NCBI GenBank assembly: GCA_018806985.1
Contig: JADANN010000400.1
Location: 558,001-622,000 of the forward strand
Length of the DNA: 64,000 bases
DNA from: Angiostrongylus vasorum
Lineage: Eukaryota > Nematoda > Chromadorea > Rhabditida > Metastrongylidae
Direction of reading: 5' to 3'
Part shown: in pieces, positions 57,701-64,000 of the stretch
Layout: each line of letters starts with the position of its first letter
How positions within the stretch are numbered: position 1 is the stretch's first letter
Translations under genes and position numbers: made by a program
Notes under the pieces: model-generated
Told to the model about the DNA's origin: nothing
The model's database searches: none
The model's input: only the letters and a program-made list of their open reading frames with translations

Positions 57701-60700
57701 CTCTAAAGCTTTCCAAATCACGGAAATATTTAGAAGACGGTCTATTTCTATCGTAAAAATTACATTTCTTCAACCATAGGATTTGTATTATCGATGACAT
57801 ACTTGTTCCTATTTTTACTAAATATTTCTCAGCTTCATTCCGTAACATGACTATTACCCAGTTTGGTTGGCTTCGCGTCATTCCACTCCCTGTTTTTCCT
57901 TCAGAACTTCTCTTTAGACAACCGATTACCCTAGCGGTTGATGTACAAGAGAAGCCCATGACGACTTGGACTTCCTGCATTGTACGAAGTGTAAGTGAAT
58001 ATAAAACGTGTGAACCGATGATTCCTGTAAGTCGGCTGTCGAACAGCAACACGACAAACGCGTTTGACAATAGTCCAAGTGGGTTGCATTTAACCTTGAG
58101 ATTCTATTTTTTTTGCTAGCGCTTCTTTGAACTTATGTGTCTACTTTCATGGAGTACTTTAAATTACTCAGTATGTAAATCGCTTCCTGTTTTGGGGGAA
58201 ACCACTGCCTGAGGTGAAATTGTTCATTAATTGCATTTATCTTTTTTATTTCATATTTTATATGACCCTTCTTCACGTCTGCTGTACGGATCCCAGCACT
58301 TCTCACATTCAGTTCATTTCCTCGCATCCATTATCCACAAAAATCTTCCAACTTTTACGTGTGGCTTCGGTTGCTGCTTGAGGATTTTCATTTCATCTTG
58401 AATGTCGTAGAATCCTGATCGAGTCGATTCTCCCTGGAGTCCTGAGATAGTCTCAATGGAGCGTTCCCAATTGGATTAAAGAGAGTGGATTTTTTTCCCG
58501 GACAAGTCCGACACCAATTTCCCGACCCCGGAGGGGGTGAGAAGCTTGGTTGGCTTGGAGCGGAATCGATCTAGCACCGTGCTTGTGGAAACCGACATCA
58601 CTACCACTGTCTTATCCGCTTCCCATTGCATTTATATACACACATATATATATATGCATATATATATATATATATATATATAATTATCAAATGCAGCTCC
58701 GCGAAACAGCATGCTGCAAAAGTAATTGCTGTGTCAGAATGCGAATTTCTAACCACGGAAGCTCAAAAATAATTTAATTACTCAAAATGAAGCTCATTAT
58801 GATGTCATATTTTTTGCCAACAAGGTGCAAGTCAATATAATCCAGTAGATATTCTAAAGTTCTGACTGGACAAATTCTTCGAAGGCACTGTTACCAGCTG
58901 TTTAGTTGTTGAAAATTTTTTCCTTTCTTTCAAATTATTCCCAGGAATTATTCTTAAATGATTGTAGTCAATTGCTGAAAGATCCGCTGAGTATGGTGAA
59001 TGAGGCAGAGTTTCGTAGCCGAACTCGTTCAACTTTTGCAGCGGTAGGTTATGAGCTATGGTGGAGTGTTGTCACGCAAATGGCTTGGACCTTTTCTGTT
59101 GACCAAAGCTGACTAAATTTTTTTTGTTGCGTTTTATTAATTCAATGACGGTACTTCTCTGCTTTCTCCAGAATTAAGAAAGATGTATTGGATCGTTATA
59201 TACGTTAACTAGCAAACAATAACTGCAACTTGATGCAAACTAGTGCGAATTCGGCTTTGAAAGTGCTTCACGCTTCGCTTTCCTTCAACCAGGGCTTAAA
59301 GCTCTGTGTCTGTTACCGTCTACGGCCCACTTTTCATCGTTCATCCCTAACGCGATTGAAAAAATAGTTCATTCTTGGGGCGGATACTAAGTAAAGTGTA
59401 GACTTTAAAACGGCGACTTTAATTTCCGGTTAGGTCGTGCAGCACCCACTCACCGAGTTTTTTCATCTTTCCAATTCGCATCAAATGGGAAACGAATCAA
59501 CGTTAAGTTCTTCGGCAACTTCTCGTGTACTTTGTTAGCTTCGACTATTTCTCTCAATATGTCCGACATCTAGCCACTACGATGCACATCATCAAGCATC
59601 TGAACTGCTTTACACTACTTCCTGCACGACTTTTCGTTCGTTAGAACTTCCTCGACCAAATTCTTTGTTAGCGATACGAGTTGTGTTTTTTTGCTTTACG
59701 GCTCATTTTATACTCGTGTAAGAAAATAGTTCAAATGTACTCCTTGCCTAATATTATCTCCGTAGTCTAAGATACATAGTAATGTTAATAAAGCAAGTGT
59801 TCAGGGTTGCAAAGAGAATCGGCATGACCAATCTGTAATAGTAATAGTAACAAGTCTAATAAGTCAATGCTAAGAGAAAGCGAGTAGTGAGCTTGAGTAT
59901 AATAAATTACGTAACAGCATTTATTCACTGAAGTATTCCATTATTAAATAGCGAACGTTAACAGTTCGAAAATTGCAGTTATCTTTACATCCAGCAAATA
60001 ATATTAAAAAAATTAACAAGTAAGGATGAATCAAAATCTTCCTTCACGCCAATGAAGAGTAGTTTTGTAGCTAAAGAATTTGGGTAGAACCACATTCGTC
60101 AAATGATCTTAACCTTGGTGTCACGTCTAAATCATCAACTTTTTGTCTGATTCACATGGCTCTCTAATGAATGACTTTGTTTTCAACGATTCGCTTACGT
60201 GACATTGAATCCATCATTAAGCATAATTAGGAACAATGCTCTTAATTGTGCTCTCCCCTCAGGGGTTCTCTAGTTACATTCAGTGTGTAGATTTTCCACT
60301 ACTACAGCATTAGTTTTAACCCTTCTTTTTTTCTACGCAGTTTAGCGTTTTTGTTTTGCTATTATAAGAAATGTTATCATTGAATTACATCTGGATTACC
60401 ACCTCATATCATATTTTGCATTCTGTGGAGAAGAAAGAGCGCTCTAATTCTATTAGGTTACTTTTATTTTTAAGAGTGCAATTGTAAAAAAGAAGAATCT
60501 CAGTTATTTAGGTGGTGTTTGAATGCTTTGTCCTCAAATGATGTGCCAGCTCCAGCCTTTCTTCCATCCGTTTCACTGATTTACAACCGTCACCGGTAAA
60601 GGTTACAGAGTTCAATTGGTCTGTTCGGCTCCTTCTTGAACATCCGTCGTTTTCTGTCTTCGTTAAAATACTGGATGCTGGTCGCACCTTTTTTCTGCCG

Positions 60701-63247
60701 TTATCCCCAGTTGACAGCGTTAGAGCGTTCTCAGGTCTCCAACACACTCCATCCCTGACCGTTGTGGATCTGATACTGTTTTGCTACATTATGATTGCTG
60801 ATCCTCCAGGACAGCCAGCATTCCTGCTATTAGTCAACTAAACAGTGAAGTAAAATATAACAGCAAGATTAATTGAAAATTGTGCATTAAATAATAATAC
60901 GCACATTGATTGTCATCTCACAAGAACTGTCCCACTCTTGGTGGAGGAAAATGGCTATGAATAAGGCAAAATCGCCGAAATGTCTGCCATTGTACTTCAA
61001 GGACATGTGTAAACAACCTCGCATTAGCTCAACAAGATACTTCGTAAGACAGAAATTTATTATTCGTGCCTAGGTCTACTGAAAGTCGGTATTTCGAAAG
61101 CTAACATGATCACGATCCGTAATTTTAACCATCCTTACTGTTCATTTGCACCTTTTTAAGGGTATTTGTTCGAGATTCGGAATGTGCTGTTTCATAAAAA
61201 AATATTTCAGTTGGTGGCATAATTGATGGTGAGGTATGAACAAAACCCAGAACCTCAGCTGGGCTTTTAAACCCACGATTACGCTTATTGTGGTCTCCAG
61301 GAGAGAGTAATTGCCGGTTCGAAATTCACGTGACGTTCTGAGTTTTGCTCCTATCTCAGCATCATTATGGCTGCATTTCACCGTAACACCCTGTCGTGAA
61401 AAAATATTAGGCAGTAAATAAAAGTTAAACACTATTTTGGTTTAGCTTCTGACAGCTCGCTACGTGTACTGGAGGAGGTCAATTCTGCACTGAAATTCGC
61501 CGAGGTAAGCTTTTCACCATGTAGATTCACTGTCTTTTGTAGTGCTCTTGAAATAAAGGTATCATAATGTGAAACTTGCCTTTCGTCGAAGGTTGGAAAA
61601 AAAGGGCATGGCAGAGTTCTCGTGTAGATTCCACTTATCTTCTATCTGCACTCCTTTCTTGATATGATTTCTACCTTCTACTTCTTCCCAGTAACAGTTA
61701 TTTTAGTTAAAAATATAACACTCTCGGCCTTGATCAATCCCTGGGGGATGCGCCATGCATTCTACTTCATCAAGCATCGTTTTGAGATGACTGAATGCAT
61801 TTTGGCCTTTAGAATGATTCGCGGTGGCCTACCGATGTATAGAGCCAGTGCTGCCATCCTCCCAGATAAGTCTGGTACCAGTTTGCCGACGCTGGAGGGA
61901 TGGAAGGCTTGGTGGACCGTGGATGTGGGGGGTGGATTCCACGTGTGTGTTGCAGGGCGCCTCCGACCACTATGCCACAGCGGCCCTTTATTTTAGCTAA
62001 TTTAGTTAATTATTAGTTCCGGTCCAGTTCAGTTTTTAGTGTAGTTATTACTCTCAGTTACATTTATTTCTAAAAGTTACTCCTTGACATTTTTTTAATC
62101 ACTTACTTCATAACTGGAATGTTTAAGGATGGCAATTCTTTGTCTGGTGTTTTCTGTCCTCATGATGCTCCAATAGTTCATATTAGTGATGTATGCAGTG
62201 GTTTTTCGCAGGAAATAAGTGATAGTCTGGTGTCACCCATAGTGGTTTGTACAAAAATTTTTTCCTTCTAATTGGCCGATTTTTTTGTGTATTATTGATT
62301 GCCTGGCAATTTCAGATGGTCGATGACAGTTGCCAAAAGCAAGCATTCTGCGGTCGGATTCCGGCAAATAGTTGTGGATCTGGTGATGCTGCAAAGCCCG
62401 ATGTTCAACAAAAGGAAACAGCATCGGTTTCCCTTGCCAAAGGTAAATTGAATTTAAGGCATGTTGGAATATCATATGTCTCTATTTCGCATCATGTTAG
62501 TGCGATATCTATCAAAATAATGTTTGAACTTTGTGGAAAGTTCATCGTTAACAAAGGTTTATTGCACCATATCAGTTTGTTGAAACTTTTTAACACTTGA
62601 AACTTCGTAACTTTAAGACCTTTTAAGCACGTTTGACACTTGCACTTAGTTGCGTTAAGCTTTCTTAATTCACTAAATATTGGGCTTTTCCGTATCCAAT
62701 TGTAACTCATTGTCAAAAAGTAGTAGAACTGAGCTCCATTTCTGTCAAAGCAGTGCCTTCGCCTTTTACCTCGTGAATCGTAAACTTCTGAAGCATGAAA
62801 TAAATACTGGGCTTATCTGTGGGATTTGTTTTAAGAACAGGAGGATTCTTTGCACCATACTTTTGGGAGACCCTAGAATTAATACCTGTTACTTATCATT
62901 TACACTTTACTTTTAGTACCAACTAGGGATAATACAATGTCATCATCCAGTCAGCATACCGTAATCCAAGATCGACGGATTCCGACACCATCTGGGGCTG
63001 TTCAGTCTCATTCAACAGAAGCTGGTACTCACGATGATGCCGGTACGTATTGCATGAAAGCGTATCCATTTTTCGTTTAAGTGCTAAAAAACCAGATGTA
63101 GGAGAAGCTGACAACTCTGGAAATTGTTTTTGGGGTATGTAGAGAAAACTTTTTTAGCTATTTGTAAACTACTTTTTTCCTCGACATTTCAGCGAAGGAT
63201 AAAGAGTGTTTCACTGTCGTGCTGATATTTCAAGACACTTATGATTG
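43210..63247 (+). CDS. unc-80: UNC-80 homologue, 5' part (13 exons, continues past window)
   Basis: UNC-80 is a very large cytoplasmic scaffold that, with UNC-79, assembles and localises the NALCN/NCA sodium-leak channel in neurons. Exons were joined by splice sites and reading phase. Exon ends are 43,253; 44,081-44,155; 44,746-44,794; 52,902-53,021; 53,775-53,900; 54,078-54,242; 56,655-56,781; 57,228-57,483; 61,456-61,504; 62,316-62,442; 62,917-63,042; 63,096-63,134; 63,193-63,247. Diagnostic blocks are VPLPIQTFLWRQT, GKLHEASCV, FERVVVQNILHGLSPSLSD, SRWRLVRAALPHI, LHWMLLDSA, LFVYLIAPLTD, GLKIWQALWQ and YRQPDVWCFTAPVK. All match the order of the animal UNC-80 N-terminus. About 450 residues of a roughly 3,200-residue family are present. 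Exons 1-8 are firm. Exons 9-13 encode a Ser/Thr-rich linker and rest on splice phase more than on homology. Confidence 0.9.
44081..44155 (+). CDS. unc-80: unc-80 exon 2
   Basis: Preceded by a CT-rich run (CTCTCTCTCTCTTTAG) and followed by GTAAGT. Encodes VDNNDESDCEAVPLPIQT then FLWRQT, the most conserved N-terminal UNC-80 motif. Ends in phase 2. Confidence 0.9.
44746..44794 (+). CDS. unc-80: unc-80 exon 3
   Basis: A 49-bp exon between TTTTTCAG and GTGAGT. Encodes PFLGAKIGKLHEASCV, which continues the UNC-80 motif. Ends in phase 0 before an 8.1-kb intron. Confidence 0.9.
45632..45840. repeat. TG/TA compound microsatellite
   Basis: A run of about 23 TG units (45,632-45,678) is followed by a TA run (45,688-45,716) and then about 120 bp of imperfect TG/TA repeats. 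The two ORFs across it (opposite strands) are artefacts. Alternating purine-pyrimidine runs can adopt Z-DNA or cruciform structures. Confidence 0.95.
46201..46530 (-). CDS. Unassigned antisense ORF in unc-80 intron 3
   Basis: 109 open codons starting MKDDYAEQEITEIQ, acidic, with a GC content well above the flanking intron. No domain recognised. It could be a fragment of an unidentified mobile element or a nested gene. Confidence 0.2.
   Translation of the reverse strand: MKDDYAEQEITEIQARPRSHEDQLCVLVEKTSYWIFRRTLGRNGVSAEHHEIVLDVAFPRGHDDGLRSTHTHPSTLDDEVSVTAFAIYSQEGAEASRCDNEYEPEKNTQ
47180..47213 (-). ncRNA. Hammerhead-like core motif 6 (Penelope 3' end)
   Basis: Minus strand CTCTGAGGAAGGC, loop GAAATCC, GCCGAAACG, identical to the core at 4,327-4,360. 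Upstream on the same strand, CTTG...CAAG could form a small stem next to the core. Confidence 0.42.
47640..47830 (-). pseudogene. GIY-YIG endonuclease domain of the Penelope-like element
   Basis: Minus strand reads CIICPNGREGHCMSSDTVY then LIFCKACGDEYIGETGRPLC. It shows the VYLI...C..C...YIGET signature in which the GIY-YIG tyrosines and a Cys cluster are typical of Penelope elements. The frame degrades after VRIK. The two plus-strand ORFs here (47,399-47,803 and 47,539-47,772) are shadows. Confidence 0.85.
48076..48720 (-). pseudogene. Penelope-like reverse transcriptase core
   Basis: The 214-codon frame contains motif A FDVTARYTNV (the family has D..ALYTN, so Leu is changed to Arg here), AMGQRLAPSLAIAFV (motif B), CRYIDDCFVLC (catalytic YxDD, motif C), LPFLNV and WYRKPSSKNILVHH. 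The spacing is that of Penelope RTs. The catalytic Asp pair is intact. The frame terminates just after LTLSHKKG because of a one-base shift, and homology continues in another frame towards the endonuclease. Confidence 0.9.
48868..49299 (-). pseudogene. Penelope-like element N-terminal region
   Basis: A 143-codon frame just upstream (on minus) of the RT. It contains basic, Leu/Lys-rich segments (IKRGMREVRELIKLKN) and the block HEWVKRARAAGLKPS, consistent with the region preceding RT in these elements. The frame breaks before RT motif A. The apparent Met is not necessarily the native start. Confidence 0.6.
49440..49600 (-). pseudogene. RTE LINE 3'-end fragment in intron 3
   Basis: Plus strand GTATATTTTCCATTTATTTC, TTTGCTTCAGGATCG and AGTGATCGAAAGACTG parallel the 33.3-33.48 kb fragment of the LINE 3' end. 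It is strongly decayed. Confidence 0.5.
49601..50315. other. Intron 3 sequence, nothing recognised
   Basis: No repeat copy or coding segment that I can support. Confidence 0.4.
50316..50630 (+). repeat. SINE family B, copy 5
   Basis: Head GGGATGGCGCGGTGCTCAAT, CATGGGGATGCATTAGACCG, GAAATCCTCAAGCAGCATCC and tail AAGTGCTGGCATCCGCACAC match the other family B copies. The adjacent fold-back element inserted at its 3' end. Confidence 0.7.
50702..50734 (-). ncRNA. Hammerhead-like core motif 7
   Basis: Minus strand CTCTGAGGAAGGCGAAGACG then TTGAAACGC. CUGANGA and GAAA are present. The stem II partner is degraded to GUU. Confidence 0.3.
51108..51140 (+). ncRNA. Hammerhead-like core motif 8
   Basis: TTCGAAGAAGGCGAAGACA then TCGAAACGCTAGTC. 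The first U of CUGANGA is changed to C-U-U-C-G-A-A-G-A context, so the catalytic box is damaged. Confidence 0.25.
51251..52147. other. Intron 3 sequence, nothing recognised
   Basis: AT-rich with T-rich runs near 51,790-51,850. No supported feature. Confidence 0.4.
52148..52398. repeat. Family C repeat, copy 4
   Basis: ATGCTGAGATATTTGCAAAA, CCAGGTGTCTGCGGTGGGGA, CACCACCACACCATGCAGG and CTCAGGCTGTAGTCGAAATC. This is a single-orientation copy without the second arm. Confidence 0.65.
52902..53021 (+). CDS. unc-80: unc-80 exon 4
   Basis: Between ATTTTTCAG and GTAAGT, 40 codons in phase 0. Encodes FERVVVQNILHGLSPSLSD and SVSRWRLVRAALPHIIQ. This is the strongest single match to UNC-80 and was the anchor for the whole gene model. 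Confidence 0.95.
53022..53774 (+). other. unc-80 intron 4
   Basis: Contains a family A SINE tail fragment at 53,650-53,700 (GTCGAATTCATGGAG, CCCTGAGGGATTGCTC). Otherwise unremarkable. Confidence 0.7.
53775..53900 (+). CDS. unc-80: unc-80 exon 5
   Basis: Acceptor TTCTTTAG, donor GTATGT, 42 codons in phase 0. Encodes LQKILYILHWMLLDSASEC, matching the family's LLHTLHWMLL block. The 119-codon ORF across it (53,650-54,009) is in another frame. Confidence 0.93.
54078..54242 (+). CDS. unc-80: unc-80 exon 6
   Basis: 55 codons in phase 0 between TTAAGTTCAG and GTAGGC. Encodes QLFVYLIAPLTD and IRLESGLKIWQALWQ, corresponding to the ELFVFLFAPL...SGLVIWQPMW block of the family. Confidence 0.93.
54570..54970 (-). 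mobile_element. Short internally deleted RTE derivative, copy 3
   Basis: Plus strand TGAATGGCTCGTCCTCACTA then GTTGTGCCGGCCCCAGCA, the middle TTGGGTTTCCTTATGGAAAC and the end CGCCTCCCAGCCACGACG match the copies at 33.6 and 40.0 kb. Confidence 0.7.
55428..55640 (-). repeat. SINE family B fragment in intron 6
   Basis: ACCTGACCCGTCATCACATC, GCGGATCCCAGCAGTTCTC and GTAGAATGCTGGTCGAGTCG match the 3' half of the 58.3-kb copy. Confidence 0.65.
56655..56781 (+). CDS. unc-80: unc-80 exon 7
   Basis: Acceptor CTATTTCCAG, donor GTAATG. Encodes YRQPDVWCFTAPVKQRRNE, matching the family's HRQPGVSGFTALVKP. Ends in phase 1. Confidence 0.93.
57228..57483 (+). CDS. unc-80: unc-80 exon 8
   Basis: The 256-bp exon begins after GTTCTAG in phase 1 and ends in phase 2 at GTATGT. 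After KVVLNYTIANKQ it becomes a proline-rich (VVPPPKPPRTD) then strongly basic (EKRRRERKNKENKRKN) linker. An internal GTAAGT at 57,293 is not used, because the frame stays open and no acceptor follows at a workable distance. Confidence 0.85.
58258..58630 (-). repeat. SINE family B, full-length copy
   Basis: Minus strand head GGAAGCGGATAAGACAGTGG and CGGTGCTAGATCGATTCCG, body CACCCCCTCCGGGGTCGGG, tail GAAGTGCTGGGATCCGTAC. This is the best-preserved family B copy. Confidence 0.75.
58643..58682. repeat. (AT)n microsatellite
   Basis: About 40 bp of alternating A and T with one C break, at the head end of the SINE B copy. Confidence 0.9.
58840..59120 (-). pseudogene. Mariner transposase remnant
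   Basis: Minus strand reads ALVNRKGPSHLRDNTPP then, in a shifted frame, FGYETLPHSPYSADLSAIDY. These are the mariner blocks ALVNRKG..HDNARPH and L(P)HPPYSPDL(A)PSDYH that carry the second and third catalytic Asp. Only the C-terminal third remains, with a frameshift and stops. Confidence 0.82.
60930..61105 (+). repeat. Penelope-related element end fragment
   Basis: GAATAAGGCAAAATCGCCGA then AATGTC (decayed core), AACAACCTCGCATTAGCTCA and AGGTCTACTGAAAGTCGG. This is the ordered right-end sequence of the fold-back elements, but the left arm is missing. Confidence 0.6.
61245..61432. repeat. Family C-related tRNA-like copy
   Basis: AACCCACGATTACGC, GCCGGTTCGAAATTC (B-box-like), ATCTCAGCATCATTATGG and CCCTGTCGTGAAAAAATA. 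Its tail overlaps the sequence just before unc-80 exon 9. Confidence 0.6.
61456..61504 (+). CDS. unc-80: unc-80 exon 9 (predicted)
   Basis: Two acceptors are close together (TTTAG at 61,445 and GACAG at 61,455). Only the second keeps the phase-2 frame from exon 8 open. Encodes SLRVLEEVNSALKFAE, amphipathic, ending in phase 0 at GTAAGC. No direct homology claimed. Confidence 0.6.
61711..61987 (-). repeat. SINE family A, copy 5, with target-site duplication
   Basis: Flanked by TTATTTTAGTTAA (61,698-61,710) and TTATTTTAGCTAA (61,988-62,000), one mismatch. It has the reversed tail CTCTCGGCCTTGATCAATCC and body TGGTACCAGTTTGCCGACG. It lies in unc-80 intron 9. Confidence 0.85.
62316..62442 (+). 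CDS. unc-80: unc-80 exon 10 (predicted)
   Basis: Acceptor GGCAATTTCAG, donor GTAAAT, phase 0 in and phase 1 out. Encodes MVDDSCQKQAFCGRIPANSC then a Gly/Lys/Ser-rich linker. The phase continues correctly into exon 11. Confidence 0.65.
62917..63042 (+). CDS. unc-80: unc-80 exon 11 (predicted)
   Basis: Acceptor TTACTTTTAG, donor GTACGT, phase 1 on both sides. Encodes a Ser/Thr/Gln/His-rich linker (includes MSSSSQHTVIQDRRIPTPSG). Confidence 0.65.
63096..63134 (+). CDS. unc-80: unc-80 exon 12 (predicted micro-exon)
   Basis: 39-bp exon (VGEADNSGNCFW) between AAAAAACCAG, a weak acceptor, and GTATGT. Phase 1 on both sides, so it could be an optional cassette exon. Confidence 0.5.
63193..63247 (+). 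CDS. unc-80: unc-80 exon 13 (predicted)
   Basis: Acceptor CGACATTTCAG. In phase it encodes AKDKECFTVVLIFQDTYD and then meets an in-frame TAG unless spliced at GTAGTT (63,248). Splicing there is assumed because UNC-80 is far longer. Confidence 0.45.
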
Positions 63248-64000
63248 GTAGTTAATTTCAAAATCCTCATCGCTAATTTTTTTTCCTTTCGTATGTGTGG
63301 AAGTGGTGCTTATAACGAGAAGATACTAAAGGGCAAAATAAATGTTTTGCCAACAATATGTCTTTATTCTACATTCCTGTTCAGAGTTCATTGAGCCTAT
63401 AAACCAGATTTTTGCCAGATTCTGCTCATTGCTATATTCTATCTGGAAAATTCCTTACAACCTCCATAAATGGGTCTGAAATCTAACCAACCTCCATATT
63501 TGTCTTTGCCCTTGTTCCCACTTGTTTATTTTTACATTTTGGCCTTCTCCGTTCCCTCCACTATCTTGTTTGTTTTTTATCACTCATTTTTGCTGCTGTC
63601 ACCTTCCTATTCACCCGTATTTTTTACCAGTACCCATCATCGCATCATATAACTCCATCGTTCTCTTTACGCTATAGTTTCTCGTCGCTCTCATTGTTTC
63701 AGTTCTCTCACCTACACTGCACTTTCCTGAAAGCATCTTTTCATAATTACTTTGACTAATTCATCATTAATTCCAGTTCGTTGAAATTCATAGTTAGACA
63801 TAGGACATTCAAGTGTATTAAAACGTAATACAGGGCTTGCATATGTACAATGCACTTGATGCGGTAACGGCTTGTAAGTTTAAACCAGCACATATAGCTC
63901 CTTTGGCTTTATTAGGGTTTATTAATTGTAATAGGAACCACTAGAACTTCCATTTTTTTTCAACATAGAAGTTTCTGATTTCCGCAACATTTCTAAGACA
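63248..64000 (+). other. unc-80 intron 13 or further linker, nothing recognised
   Basis: The next conserved UNC-80 block (a family ATYFDVAVLRCL-type segment) was not found up to the window end, so it presumably lies downstream. T/C-rich sequence at 63,470-63,720 has no coding signal. Confidence 0.5.

Larger units (their letters stand above)
57484..61455 (+). other. unc-80 intron 8 (4.0 kb)
   Basis: Holds a SINE B copy with (AT)n tail, a mariner fragment, a Penelope-end fragment and a family C-related copy. From about 59,200 to 60,900 nothing is recognised. Confidence 0.65.

Noticed and set aside
57654..58070. 138-codon minus ORF in unc-80 intron 8
   Set aside because: I compared it with transposase and RT motifs without a match. 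Composition alone does not support a gene.
58906..59112. A seemingly spliced plus-strand exon after TTCCCAG at 58,945 (unc-80 candidate)
   Set aside because: The opposite strand encodes mariner transposase blocks (ALVNRKG, LPHSPYSADL), so the open frame is a shadow of a transposon fragment.
1..64000. CRISPR array, prokaryotic operon or phage content
   Set aside because: No spaced direct repeats, no ribosome-binding sites or packed ORFs. Introns, SINEs and LINEs show a eukaryotic genome.

Overview
The window is eukaryotic, AT-rich and repeat-dense. It looks like a clade V (strongylid/hookworm-type) nematode. The reasons are small exons with nematode splice sites (TTTCAG/GT), an RTE-type LINE, mariner remnants, several tRNA-derived SINE families, Penelope-like elements, and two genes with clear animal homologues. 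The exact species is inference.

Layout. 1-23.7 kb: mostly non-coding DNA with SINEs, two short elements carrying Penelope-type ends (4,272-4,701 and 5,887-6,342, both with target-site duplications), an 80-bp tandem duplication, a large fold-back SINE at 20.5-21.0 kb, and a few exon-like segments that I cannot assign. 23,893-24,885: an intronless ZFPL1-like zinc-finger membrane protein gene on +. 25.2-36 kb: a graveyard of RTE LINE copies (one nearly full-length but frameshifted, others truncated or inverted) mixed with SINEs and a ribozyme-like fold-back element. 36-43 kb: SINE and RTE-derivative copies with little else recognisable.

43.2-63.2 kb: the 5' part of an UNC-80 homologue on +. UNC-80 is the large scaffold protein of the NALCN/NCA sodium-leak channel complex. 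I could assemble 13 exons with consistent intron phase, giving about 450 N-terminal residues. The rest of the gene lies beyond the window. Its introns are large and packed with repeats. Intron 3 alone (8.1 kb) holds a TG/TA microsatellite, a Penelope-like retroelement in antisense (reverse transcriptase plus GIY-YIG endonuclease), a SINE and a 586-bp fold-back element. Intron 6 holds RTE and SINE derivatives, and intron 8 holds a mariner fragment and another SINE.

The most striking recurring signal is a short motif, CTGANGA...GGC-loop-GCC-GAAACG, found at eight sites in inverted or terminal positions of Penelope-related elements. It resembles the hammerhead-ribozyme core known from Penelope-like element ends. 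Apart from unc-80 and the ZFPL1-like gene I found no gene that I could name.
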